Source: a bacterium | Lineage (GTDB): Bacteria; Zhuqueibacterota; Zhuqueibacteria; Residuimicrobiales; Residuimicrobiaceae | NCBI GenBank assembly: GCA_012523655.1 | Contig: JAAYTV010000300.1 | Span: 1 to 7,943 of the forward strand | Direction: 5' to 3' | Length of the DNA stretch: 7,943 nucleotides | In this document: positions 1-6,115 of the stretch, piece by piece | Layout: each line of letters opens with the position of its first letter | How positions within the stretch are numbered: position 1 is the stretch's first letter | Program-made: the position numbers and the translations under genes | The notes under the pieces: model-generated | The model's input: only the letters and a program-made list of their open reading frames with translations | Databases searched by the model: none | Told to the model about the DNA's origin: nothing

Positions 1-342
1 AGCGTCGGCTAGGGGAAGCCGGCAGACCGCGCGAACCGGATGAAAGCGGTTCCAGCTGCAGCGGTTTTTCTTGGTCGCCGCCAGGTCGAGCATCTCTGCA
101 GAAGGATCACTGCCGATAACCACGGCCGGAAGGACTTGATGAATGGCGGCGGCCATATCGCCGGTGCCGCAGGCCAGATCCAGCACCGGCGTGTTCCAGC
201 CTCGTTGCTGATAGAATGCCGCGGCGCGACGAGCGGTAACGCGGCGCCAGCGGCGATCCAGTCCCATGCTGGCCAGGTGATTGAAACGATCATAGTTTTT
301 TAAAAAGCGGCCGGAGAATTCAAAATGGGTGTATGGCTTCAT
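1..342 (-). CDS. ubiE: UbiE/MenG-type quinone C-methyltransferase, N-terminal part (runs off left edge)
   Basis: The first 114 residues of a class I SAM-dependent methyltransferase are visible; the rest lies beyond the left edge. UbiE/MenG enzymes C-methylate the quinone ring (demethylmenaquinone to menaquinone, or the ubiquinone intermediate) in the cytoplasm. Seen here: the family's N-terminal signature YDRFNHLASMGLDRRWRR at about residues 17-34, the SAM-binding glycine motif VLDLACGTGD at 53-62, and an acidic second-strand motif (VVIGSDPSAEML) with D79 placed to bind the SAM ribose. The fragment ends at LPLADA, just where motif II begins. Full-length members are about 230-250 aa, so roughly half is present. 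The ATG at 342 overlaps the TGA of the upstream amidase gene (ATGA, 4 nt), implying translational coupling. In a T9SS-bearing lineage menaquinone is the likelier substrate, but that is inference; a related small-molecule methyltransferase is possible. Confidence 0.85.
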   Translation of the reverse strand, partial: MKPYTHFEFSGRFLKNYDRFNHLASMGLDRRWRRVTARRAAAFYQQRGWNTPVLDLACGTGDMAAAIHQVLPAVVIGSDPSAEMLDLAATKKNRCSWNRFHPVRAVCRLPLADA

Positions 343-1214
343 TTTGTCTTGACCAGGAATTTGCCATGCGTGTACGAGCCGTCCGCCCAATCGATTTTGT
401 TTTTAACGCGCATGAAACTCATGCCCACAAAGCGCGGATTGCGGCTGAGGGCTGCGATATAGTCGCCCAGAGGCTGGTCCAGCACTTTTTTCGCCGACAG
501 GCTGGCGTGGCGGAAATAGGGCTTGCCCTCTTTTTTAATGATCAACAGCATGTGGGCGGAAAAAATGCCCGGCTGGTTCTGAATGAGGCTGACGATGTCG
601 CCGTCCTGCAGCGCTTTGGCATGTTTCTCCACCTGGTCGAGCGGCAGGTAGGCGATCGTTGCGGTCCGGTCCGGCAGCAGCACCGGTATGTCGGTGATCG
701 ATTTGCCGGCAAAGAAATTTTTGTGGCTGATGGTGCGCGTCGACCAGCGCACGTCCTTTGCGCCGACCTTTTTGGTGATCTCCTCCAGACACCACTTGTT
801 GGCCGGCATCCAGTCCACCATGGTGTAGTGGTTGCGAGTGGCCATGGAGATGATGCCCTGGCGATAGCGAATGTGCTGCAGCACGTTAAAAAATTCCTCG
901 TAATAGTCCGACAGCGAGAGGGCTAAAACGATCTCGCAATAGGTCATACAGTTCACCTGCTGCAGGTTCAGCAGCGGCTGGGTTTCGTAGCGGCCGTTTT
1001 CGCCCTCTCCTTCACAGACCAGTTCATAGGGCGCGTCGAGAAACCGTTCCGAATAATAGGCCATGCGTTGCGCCGGTTCAGCGAGGGCAACGCTGACTCG
1101 GCGGATGTCCTGATCGATTGCAGCGACCGTCATCTGGTAGTAAGGGTTTTCCGTTTTGACCTGCGCGCAGAGCAGGCCGGGAATCAGAATCAACCACCAT
1201 CTGTTCTTTTTCAT
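339..1214 (-). CDS. Secreted DUF1460 family NlpC/P60-like N-acetylmuramoyl-L-alanine amidase
   Basis: A 291-aa exported protein matching the DUF1460 family. Characterised members have an NlpC/P60-type fold and cleave the bond between muramic acid and L-Ala in peptidoglycan fragments. Seen here: signal peptide MKKNRWWLILIPGLLCAQ; the nucleophile motif VNCMTYCE (catalytic Cys about 89); RNHYTMVDWM at about 127-136, the family's conserved R-x-H-Y...DW segment; then DGDIVSLIQ followed by SAHMLLII (His about 221) and FRHASLSAKKV (second His about 236). The C-H-H set is complete. I chose the ATG at 1214, not the TTG at 1253: the signal peptide starts there, and a GAGGT ribosome binding site lies 7 nt upstream. 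This leaves a 25-nt gap after the glycosidase gene. The gene ends in TGA overlapping the ubiE-like start. The likely role is periplasmic muropeptide trimming or scavenging. Family call is good; exact substrate unknown. Confidence 0.8.
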   Translation of the reverse strand: MKKNRWWLILIPGLLCAQVKTENPYYQMTVAAIDQDIRRVSVALAEPAQRMAYYSERFLDAPYELVCEGEGENGRYETQPLLNLQQVNCMTYCEIVLALSLSDYYEEFFNVLQHIRYRQGIISMATRNHYTMVDWMPANKWCLEEITKKVGAKDVRWSTRTISHKNFFAGKSITDIPVLLPDRTATIAYLPLDQVEKHAKALQDGDIVSLIQNQPGIFSAHMLLIIKKEGKPYFRHASLSAKKVLDQPLGDYIAALSRNPRFVGMSFMRVKNKIDWADGSYTHGKFLVKTK

Positions 1215-1221
1215 CGCCAAG

Positions 1222-1226
1222 ACCTC
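1222..1226 (-). promoter_or_regulatory. Ribosome binding site GAGGT of the DUF1460 amidase gene
   Basis: On the minus strand GAGGT is followed by 7 nt (cttggcg) and then the ATG at 1214. It decides the start: the longer reading frame begins only with a TTG at 1253 and would put 13 residues before the signal peptide. Confidence 0.6.
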
Positions 1227-1239
1227 GAAGAAGGTGTTT

Positions 1240-3906
1240 TCATTTTTCGGCAAAGGTGAGAATCACCTGCGCCCGGCCGGTGAACGGTTCGATGCGCACG
1301 CTCTCGGTGGCCGGGTCGTAGACGCCGCCTTGAACCGACTCGGCGGTCTGCCGATCCGGGTGAGGCAGTCGGATCACCACGCACGCGGGCTTGTGGTCGG
1401 AATCGCAGCGGATGTCCGCGATTATTCTGTTTTCCGCGAGCTCTGAGGAGGCTTGCAGGGAGAGCGGACCGAAATAGGAGGCGACGTCTGTCAGCCGGAT
1501 TCGTTTTCCCTGTTCCAGATAGCGGCGCGGAATGCCCGACAGCAGGTTCAGGGTTGTCCCTGCTTCTCTGTACAGCATCCAACGGGTTTGCATGAGAAAC
1601 CAGCCCTCCTCGTGCGTTTTGTGCGGACTGACTTCATACAGATGCTCCCAGAAGGTGTAGGTTTGCCGGTCCACCAGCGCCGCCACCGTATTATAATAGG
1701 CCTTGAGAAAGGCCGCCGGCTCGCCGCGCTGCAAATGCACTAATGGATGCGGGCTGTAATACGGTTGACTGAATGCGGCATTGTGCAGCGTCATCAGATC
1801 GTTATGGAATTGCAGCATATACTCGGCCGCCGGTTCCCGGGCGTCGACGACCTCTTGCAGAATCAGATAAAGCGGTCCGAGTAAAGAGTCGCGCGTGATC
1901 ATGGCGCCGTGGGTGAACCAAACACCGCCGTCGGCGTGCAACGCCAGAGGACCGCGGTACTCGGCCCAGGGCGCCAGGGTCGGGCACCAGGCGCCATCCG
2001 CCAGCGGAATGACGGTCGACTTCGCCAGCCCCTCGAACACCGCGGTGCGAATGTCCCTGCGCAGGTCCGCCGCTTCTTGTCGCCAGCGCTGGGCCTGAAC
2101 CGGATCGACGCTCTGGTACATTTCCGCCGCCCGGCTGAGGCCAAGATAGGCGTATCCGCTCAACATGAAAGAGTGAAAGGGATCCTCCGGATCCGCGGTC
2201 TTGCCTTCCAGCATGCCGTAGCCCCTGCCGCGCAGTTCTTCGCGCAGGTTGCGCCGGCGCCACGCGATCAGATAATCGCACGCTTTGGCGACCCGGGGCG
2301 CGATTTGGCGCAGCCATGGTTCATCGCGGGTGTAGCGATAGTGCTCGCCCAGACTCCACAACACCGCGCCGGTTTCCAGCATATAGCCGCCAAAATTCTG
2401 CATCATGCCGTCGTCGCGCTGTTTGTCGAGAAAATAGGTCAACGCCCGGCGGGCGATGTCGTGCCGGCCCATGGAGTCAAAGGTCTGGATGATGGGCGCG
2501 CTTTCCGAGCCGATGGGACAGTAGACGCCGATGGCCGGCGCCAGCGTACCGTCCGGCTCCAGCCCATAGGTGATGAGATCGAGGTGCAGCCATCCGGCGC
2601 GGATCATCTCTTCGATGCGTTGTTCCGGCAGCTCGATCCGGCCGGCGGCAGCCAGTTTGGCCTGCCAAAAGCTGCGGCAATCCGTCAGCGCCTGTTCGAA
2701 ATCGATCCGCTGCAACGCTTGTGCGCGTTCCTCCGCGATCGGGCGGTTGGGGATAGCCATGGTCAGCTGAATGCGACCGCCCGGCAGCAGCAACACGGAC
2801 ACCTCTTCGTTCCGCAAAGGGCTGTCCTGCAACCGGGAGGCGGCAAAGACGCGGCCGCTTTTGTATCGAGAGAGGCCGGTGGCCGGGTTGAACGTCCATT
2901 GATCCGGTTTGATCGATAAGGGGGTCGCTGTTTTCAGAAAGGCATAGCGCGGCGTCTGCGCCGTGTTCTCGGCGGTCACGCGCAGGAACAGAACCGTCTC
3001 CTCCGCCTGGTTCATCTCAACCGGCTCCAGGCGCTTGAAGGCCGCCTCCTGCTCCGCGGTAAAGGTGTGGCCGGCGCTGTAGCCGTCGGCGACTAAAAAA
3101 TGGGTGCCGCGCAGAGTCTGCGGCTGCAGCCGCTGTTTTTCCATTCCCGCGAAGGCGGTCAATTCGTAGCGAATGCTTTCATCGATCAACGTTCCATGCA
3201 GGATCGGCAGACAGCCCTCATCCAGCCGGCGGGTGATGCAAGTCTGAACGCCCCATCCCCGGCCTATAATGAACCGATAGCGCGCTGCCCGGTCGTTGGT
3301 CTCCGCCAGGCGGACTTCGGTTCCAGCCATACGCGGCTGCACCCAGTCCAGCCGTTCCCCGACGCTAAAGGTGCGCATATCGCGGCTGACTCCCAGCCAG
3401 GTCTGGCAGCTCATCTCCTGCGTCTGCGCGGCGGCATGGGCAAAGGATTCTTCCGGCTCCTGGTTGATCTGCGCTAATTTGCTCAGCCAACCGCGTCCGT
3501 GTATCTGTGATGCAATGGCGGAATAGTCGCGCGGATCCTGTGCCTCAGTCACCGCCAGGCCGAAGGAGGGCAGGAACACCGGATGATCGCGATGAACATC
3601 GCGGAGAAAAAAGCTGCAGGAATCCCGATCGGTCTGCAGGCTGATCAATGCGGCCGGATATTCGTCCGCCTGGACAGTCACCGCGAGGGCAAAAGGAGCC
3701 CGGGCTGTAGCGGAAAAGCGGTTTCCGTTTGTTTTACCTTTGCCAAGCACCACGCGCGACGACTGCAGCAGGCCATTGCTGACAAGGATCGATCCGGAGC
3801 GCGGCGCCTGATGCCAGACGATTTTCAGCGAACGGATTTCGGCCGCATGAAGGGAAATTGCAAAGAGAAGCGGGATGATAGGTAAAAGATGCCGGCAACG
3901 GTTCAT
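1240..3906 (-). CDS. Secreted six-hairpin ((alpha/alpha)6-barrel) glycosidase-like protein
   Basis: An 888-aa exported protein. Residues 1 to about 22 form a signal peptide ending LHAA. A long beta-rich N-terminal region (about 23-400) precedes an alpha-helical catalytic region from about 415 to 770. A beta-rich C-terminal module (about 790-888) follows, the layout seen in six-hairpin glycosidases (GH15/63/65/78/95-like). Typical pieces are GWLHLDLITYGLEPDG, GSESAPIIQTFDSMGR (about 466-481; E468 and D477), GGYMLETGAVLWSLGEHYR (about 506-524; E511), YGMLEGKTADPEDPFHSF (about 564-581; E567) and HEEGWFLMQTRWML near the C-terminal hairpins. The acidic residues are candidate catalysts, but I cannot assign the GH family or substrate. 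The ATG at 3906 is preferred to a TTG at 3948 because the signal peptide starts there; no clear Shine-Dalgarno precedes it. It leads the operon with the amidase and ubiE-like genes. It could belong to an undescribed GH subfamily or act on a polysaccharide or cell-wall glycan. Confidence 0.65.
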   Translation of the reverse strand: MNRCRHLLPIIPLLFAISLHAAEIRSLKIVWHQAPRSGSILVSNGLLQSSRVVLGKGKTNGNRFSATARAPFALAVTVQADEYPAALISLQTDRDSCSFFLRDVHRDHPVFLPSFGLAVTEAQDPRDYSAIASQIHGRGWLSKLAQINQEPEESFAHAAAQTQEMSCQTWLGVSRDMRTFSVGERLDWVQPRMAGTEVRLAETNDRAARYRFIIGRGWGVQTCITRRLDEGCLPILHGTLIDESIRYELTAFAGMEKQRLQPQTLRGTHFLVADGYSAGHTFTAEQEAAFKRLEPVEMNQAEETVLFLRVTAENTAQTPRYAFLKTATPLSIKPDQWTFNPATGLSRYKSGRVFAASRLQDSPLRNEEVSVLLLPGGRIQLTMAIPNRPIAEERAQALQRIDFEQALTDCRSFWQAKLAAAGRIELPEQRIEEMIRAGWLHLDLITYGLEPDGTLAPAIGVYCPIGSESAPIIQTFDSMGRHDIARRALTYFLDKQRDDGMMQNFGGYMLETGAVLWSLGEHYRYTRDEPWLRQIAPRVAKACDYLIAWRRRNLREELRGRGYGMLEGKTADPEDPFHSFMLSGYAYLGLSRAAEMYQSVDPVQAQRWRQEAADLRRDIRTAVFEGLAKSTVIPLADGAWCPTLAPWAEYRGPLALHADGGVWFTHGAMITRDSLLGPLYLILQEVVDAREPAAEYMLQFHNDLMTLHNAAFSQPYYSPHPLVHLQRGEPAAFLKAYYNTVAALVDRQTYTFWEHLYEVSPHKTHEEGWFLMQTRWMLYREAGTTLNLLSGIPRRYLEQGKRIRLTDVASYFGPLSLQASSELAENRIIADIRCDSDHKPACVVIRLPHPDRQTAESVQGGVYDPATESVRIEPFTGRAQVILTFAEK

Positions 3907-3941
3907 GGATGATTCGCGCTTTCTTGTCGTGAAGGGCTTTG

Positions 3942-3955
3942 CGGGCAATAGCCCG
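3942..3955 (-). other. Short hairpin in the leader of the glycosidase gene
   Basis: CGGGC and GCCCG pair perfectly around an AATA loop, about 36 nt upstream of the glycosidase ATG. It contains the rejected TTG start codon (3948). There is no T-run next to it. It may be chance or a minor leader structure. Confidence 0.25.
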
Positions 3956-4079
3956 TTATGCGATTATTTGATGAAAAGGTACTCTATCTAAAAGTAAAAA
4001 TCAATAATTAAACAGCTTGTGGGCCGGCGTCGGCGGAATAGGCCGTTGCCTGGTCGGGGCTGATCACTAGACAGGCGGA

Positions 4080-4166
4080 TTACGCTGCATAGACCTCGGA
4101 AATCTGAAATAAAATCAGAAACCTGAGGCCAACAAGGGCGGTTGCGGCTGGACACAGTTTGTTCAT
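4080..4166 (-). CDS. Possible 28-aa signal-peptide-like small ORF or remnant
   Basis: A minus-strand ATG at 4166 opens a 28-codon frame ending in TAA. The product starts MNKLCPAATALVGL, continues through a hydrophobic stretch (RFLILFQI) and ends EVYAA, so it looks like a signal peptide with an A-x-A type cleavage site and nothing after it. An AGGG sits 8 nt before the ATG, a fair ribosome binding site. After the stop the same frame continues open for 23 codons without a recognisable domain. Alternatives are a leader peptide for the glycosidase operon about 170 nt downstream, the remnant of a decayed secreted-protein gene, or chance. Family unknown; low confidence. Confidence 0.22.
   Translation of the reverse strand: MNKLCPAATALVGLRFLILFQISEVYAA
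4094..4128. other. Two-part stem-loop in the divergent intergenic region
   Basis: An outer stem CCTCGG/CTGAGG (one G-T pair), a 3x3 internal loop, and an inner stem TCTGA/TCAGA close a 7-nt loop AATAAAA. There is no adjacent T-tract, so it is not a typical intrinsic terminator. It lies inside the possible 28-codon frame. A regulatory RNA structure or protein-binding site is possible but unproven. Confidence 0.3.
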
Positions 4167-4270
4167 GGTATTTGCCCTGGCAATCAAATGCTTAATTTTA
4201 TATTAATTAACGCGAAAAATCGTCTTGCGGGAACCAGGTCGCCATCGTTTAAGTATGGCATTCAAGTTGC

Positions 4271-4708
4271 ATGGTGCGGAGTATGACAAGGATCGTTACA
4301 AACCAATGGAAAAAGGGATTCCTGCGCATCCTGTCGCTGTGTGTGCCAGCGGTTGTAGCCGGATGCAGCGATGAAGGAGTGATCAATTCGCCAGTGGCCA
4401 CGCCCCTGCCTGTTCAGCGGATCAACCGCATCGTGGTTGATGAGCGCACAGTAACAGTGGAGGTGACCTGCTCGACGCCCGATCCCTGTCACGCCTATCT
4501 ATGGACTGAGAGAACGATTCAGGGCATGGATTATTATTTTAAGATTTTCGGCAGATCGACCGGCCACGGGCCCTGTCCCTGCGTGGTCGGCTCCATCGAT
4601 GTACCTGTGTACATCGCCACTCCGCGCGCCGGCCGTTATGGTCTTCATTTCTGGACCTACAGTGGGATGAGCGTGGACACGAGCATTGTCGTTTCCCGTA
4701 CGTTTTAA
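4271..4708 (+). CDS. Predicted outer-membrane lipoprotein of unknown function
   Basis: A 145-aa protein with a lipoprotein signal peptide: basic start (about residues 7-19, including WKK), hydrophobic core, and lipobox V-A-G-C with the lipidated Cys at residue 32, followed by Ser-Asp. The mature part (about 113 aa) has alternating beta-like segments (RIVVDERTVTVEVTC, VPVYIATPRAGRYGLHFW) suggestive of a small beta-sandwich. It carries four cysteines, C67, C73, C102 and C104, the last two as CPC. I recognise no family. A second ATG at 4283 gives a 28-residue signal peptide, but its GGAG is only 1 nt away; neither start has a good ribosome binding site. The gene is GC-rich like the left part of the window and ends just before the AT-rich region. 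A CDS is likely; function is not assignable. Confidence 0.6.
   Translation: MVRSMTRIVTNQWKKGFLRILSLCVPAVVAGCSDEGVINSPVATPLPVQRINRIVVDERTVTVEVTCSTPDPCHAYLWTERTIQGMDYYFKIFGRSTGHGPCPCVVGSIDVPVYIATPRAGRYGLHFWTYSGMSVDTSIVVSRTF
4560..4616 (+). other. Two consecutive strong stem-loops inside the lipoprotein coding region
   Basis: CCGGCCACG (4560-4568) pairs with CGTGGTCGG (4582-4590) with one G-T pair and a 13-nt loop. Six nt later CGATGTAC (4597-4604) pairs perfectly with GTACATCG (4609-4616) around CTGT. Both fall in codons 97-116 of the lipoprotein and may simply reflect GC-rich coding sequence. Confidence 0.3.
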
Positions 4709-4788
4709 TTATTAACATTCTGCGAATGAAAAAAAACAGACAAAAAACATTCCAAAGGTCGTTGCGGTTGGATGGGCTACTTGTAATA

Positions 4789-5220
4789 ATGAGCAAATCT
4801 AAAAGTTTTTTCGTTATAATTGCTGTAATTTTTGAAATAATTACCTCATGTAAATCTTCGACTGAACCAAAGTTGGAATTTCCAAACACACTTTGGAAAT
4901 TAGAGTCCTTTGACTACCAAGGCAGTATCACAAAACCCCCAAATAGCCAAATTTATACAATCAAATTCAATCCTGATGGTACTGCAAACGGCAAATGTAA
5001 CTGTAATGATTTCTATGTTAGATATATCATCATGAGAGAAAATAATTCATTATTTTTAGATCAATTTGTAATAACAGAAAAAGAATGTGGTTGTGATCGA
5101 TCCATCAGCGATAAATTCGTACAATGGCTCAGAGAATTAAAATCTTATGAAATAGAAAAAGGTAAACTCCTGCTATATTCCAAAAATAATGCTAAATTGA
5201 TTTTTCAAGGCGAATTATAA
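4789..5220 (+). CDS. META/HslJ-domain lipoprotein
   Basis: A 143-aa lipoprotein. The signal peptide begins MSKSKSFFVIIAVIF and has lipobox I-T-S-C (Cys21), followed by KSSTEPK. The mature part matches the META (HslJ-like) domain: NTLWKLESF at about 33-41, the core strand YTIKFNPDGTANGKCNCND at about 57-75, LFLDQFVITEKECG near 88-101, an FVQWLRELKSYEI helix-strand, and KLLLYSKNNAKLIF at the end. META proteins are small beta-rich envelope proteins, in E. coli linked to heat/novobiocin resistance, without known catalysis. Here the two usual META cysteines are extended to CxC pairs (CNC and CGC). The frame is open from an ATG at 4726, but that start would add 21 polar residues before the signal peptide, so 4789 is preferred; neither start has a clear ribosome binding site. 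AT-rich, unlike the lipoprotein before it. Family call fairly sure; function unknown. Confidence 0.7.
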   Translation: MSKSKSFFVIIAVIFEIITSCKSSTEPKLEFPNTLWKLESFDYQGSITKPPNSQIYTIKFNPDGTANGKCNCNDFYVRYIIMRENNSLFLDQFVITEKECGCDRSISDKFVQWLRELKSYEIEKGKLLLYSKNNAKLIFQGEL

Positions 5221-5234
5221 TTGCCGGGCAATTA
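5218..5234. terminator. Perfect palindrome at the stop of the META lipoprotein gene
   Basis: TAATTGCC and GGCAATTA flank a central G, a perfect 17-nt palindrome that begins with the TAA stop codon. As RNA it gives a 7-bp stem with a CGG loop. No T-run follows, so it is at best a weak terminator or an mRNA 3' end structure. Confidence 0.3.
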
Positions 5235-5235
5235 A

Positions 5236-5314
5236 ATTGAAGATCATAACTCTGAAAACATGGATAGCTCAATTCAGCTTAATATTCTTTTCTAGCATGC
5301 TATGAATCTTCAAT
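5236..5314. repeat. Inverted repeat and palindrome upstream of the T9SS protein gene
   Basis: ATTGAAGAT (5236-5244) and ATCTTCAAT (5306-5314) are perfect inverted 9-mers 61 nt apart. The 10-bp palindrome TAGCATGCTA (5293-5302) lies between them. They sit in the probable promoter region of the gene starting at 5354, so operator function is possible, but chance is not excluded. Confidence 0.25.
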
Positions 5315-5342
5315 CAATTAGAACTATGCGAAACGATAAGCC

Positions 5343-5347
5343 AGGAG
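5343..5347 (+). promoter_or_regulatory. Ribosome binding site AGGAG of the Asp-box/T9SS gene
   Basis: AGGAG lies 6 nt before the ATG at 5354 and fixes the start of the secreted protein; the signal peptide begins at that ATG. Confidence 0.65.
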
Positions 5348-5353
5348 TGTTTA

Positions 5354-6115
5354 ATGGGCATAAGAAGTTTGCGAATTTTGAGCCTTTTAGGGATTTTCTA
5401 CATTATTGCTTATGCTGAAGCTAATTGGAAGTGGCAAAATCCTTTTCCCCAAGGTGCGGACATGTTTGCTGTTATTTGTTTATCAAACAATCGAACTATA
5501 ATAACAGGCAGTGGCGGCACCATAATGACCACAGAGGATGGTGGGCAAAACTGGTTTATTCAACGATTGCCGCAGGTCGATTTCGTGCGTAGATATTGTT
5601 TTATCTCTGACCATGAAGGGTGGATAATAGGTAATACGTCGAAAATTTTTAAAACAGATGATGCCGGGCTTTCTTGGCAACAGTTGAATATTTCAATTGA
5701 TATTGATTTTTCCAATTACGATTTGTGCGATATGGCATTCATTAATAGCCTAAAAGGATTTTTATTAGCCAATGCACCCTACACTCGTCCTACTCAAGAA
5801 CACCAAAAGTATCCTGGTCGAATATATAAAACCGAGGATGGTGGCATTCATTGGATAAAAGTTGATTCAGGAATGCCGGGTGGTGATTACAACCAAATCG
5901 TCTTTCAGGACAGCATAAATGGTTTCCTTTTAACTCAAAGTTCGTATTCCCCCTTTGATTTCGATGATTCCAGACTTTATAAGACCAATAACAGTGGAAA
6001 TACATGGTCAGCTTTGCAAGGGCAAGGATATGGCAAAGTTCAGTTTGTCAGCAAACAGGTAGGCTGGGCTGGTCAATATAAATCCAGCGATGGAGGACAA
6101 ACATGGCATTATTAG
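5354..6115 (+). CDS. N-terminal fragment of the Asp-box protein, as translated up to the TAG
   Basis: The part that would still be made: 253 residues with signal peptide (MGIRSLRILSLLGIFYIIAY, then AEA) and five Asp boxes (TEDGGQNW, TDDAGLSW, TEDGGIHW, TNNSGNTW, SSDGGQTW). It lacks the sorting domain, so it could be exported to the periplasm but not passed on by T9SS. Five blades probably do not close a propeller. It stops two residues after the fifth Asp box, in mid-domain. Confidence 0.6.
   Translation: MGIRSLRILSLLGIFYIIAYAEANWKWQNPFPQGADMFAVICLSNNRTIITGSGGTIMTTEDGGQNWFIQRLPQVDFVRRYCFISDHEGWIIGNTSKIFKTDDAGLSWQQLNISIDIDFSNYDLCDMAFINSLKGFLLANAPYTRPTQEHQKYPGRIYKTEDGGIHWIKVDSGMPGGDYNQIVFQDSINGFLLTQSSYSPFDFDDSRLYKTNNSGNTWSALQGQGYGKVQFVSKQVGWAGQYKSSDGGQTWHY

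Larger units (their letters stand above)
3907..4270. other. Divergent intergenic region between the glycosidase operon and the lipoprotein gene
   Basis: This 364-bp stretch separates the leftward operon from the rightward lipoprotein gene and should hold promoters for both. I see no convincing -35/-10 pair for either. An AT-rich patch at about 3957-4015 sits where the minus-strand promoter would be expected, and another at about 4186-4212 (tataaa/tatatt-like hexamers on both strands, poor -35 partners). A short hairpin CGGGC-AATA-GCCCG lies at 3942-3955 in the probable leader of the glycosidase mRNA. The middle (about 4020-4080) is GC-rich with no frame I can name. A small signal-peptide-like frame (4080-4166, minus) and a stem-loop (4094-4128) are listed separately. 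Confidence 0.5.

Noticed and set aside
333..926. A 197-codon plus-strand open frame opposite the DUF1460 amidase
   Set aside because: Antisense to a recognised family with intact catalytic motifs; no family resemblance or ribosome binding site of its own.
1802..2317. A 171-codon minus-strand frame inside the glycosidase gene
   Set aside because: An alternative frame of the same strand, Arg/Gly/Pro-rich, typical shadow of GC-rich sequence.
1909..2919. A 336-codon plus-strand open frame opposite the glycosidase gene
   Set aside because: It lies fully antisense to a gene with clear signal peptide and domain structure. The product is Arg/Ala/Gln-rich without recognisable motifs, as expected for the mirror frame of GC-rich coding DNA.
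3907..3948. N-terminal extension of the glycosidase from a TTG at 3948
   Set aside because: It would place 14 polar residues before the signal peptide; the ATG at 3906 starts directly at it.
4262..4492. A 76-codon minus-strand frame opposite the lipoprotein gene
   Set aside because: Antisense to the lipobox-bearing frame; His/Arg-rich product without signal or domain.
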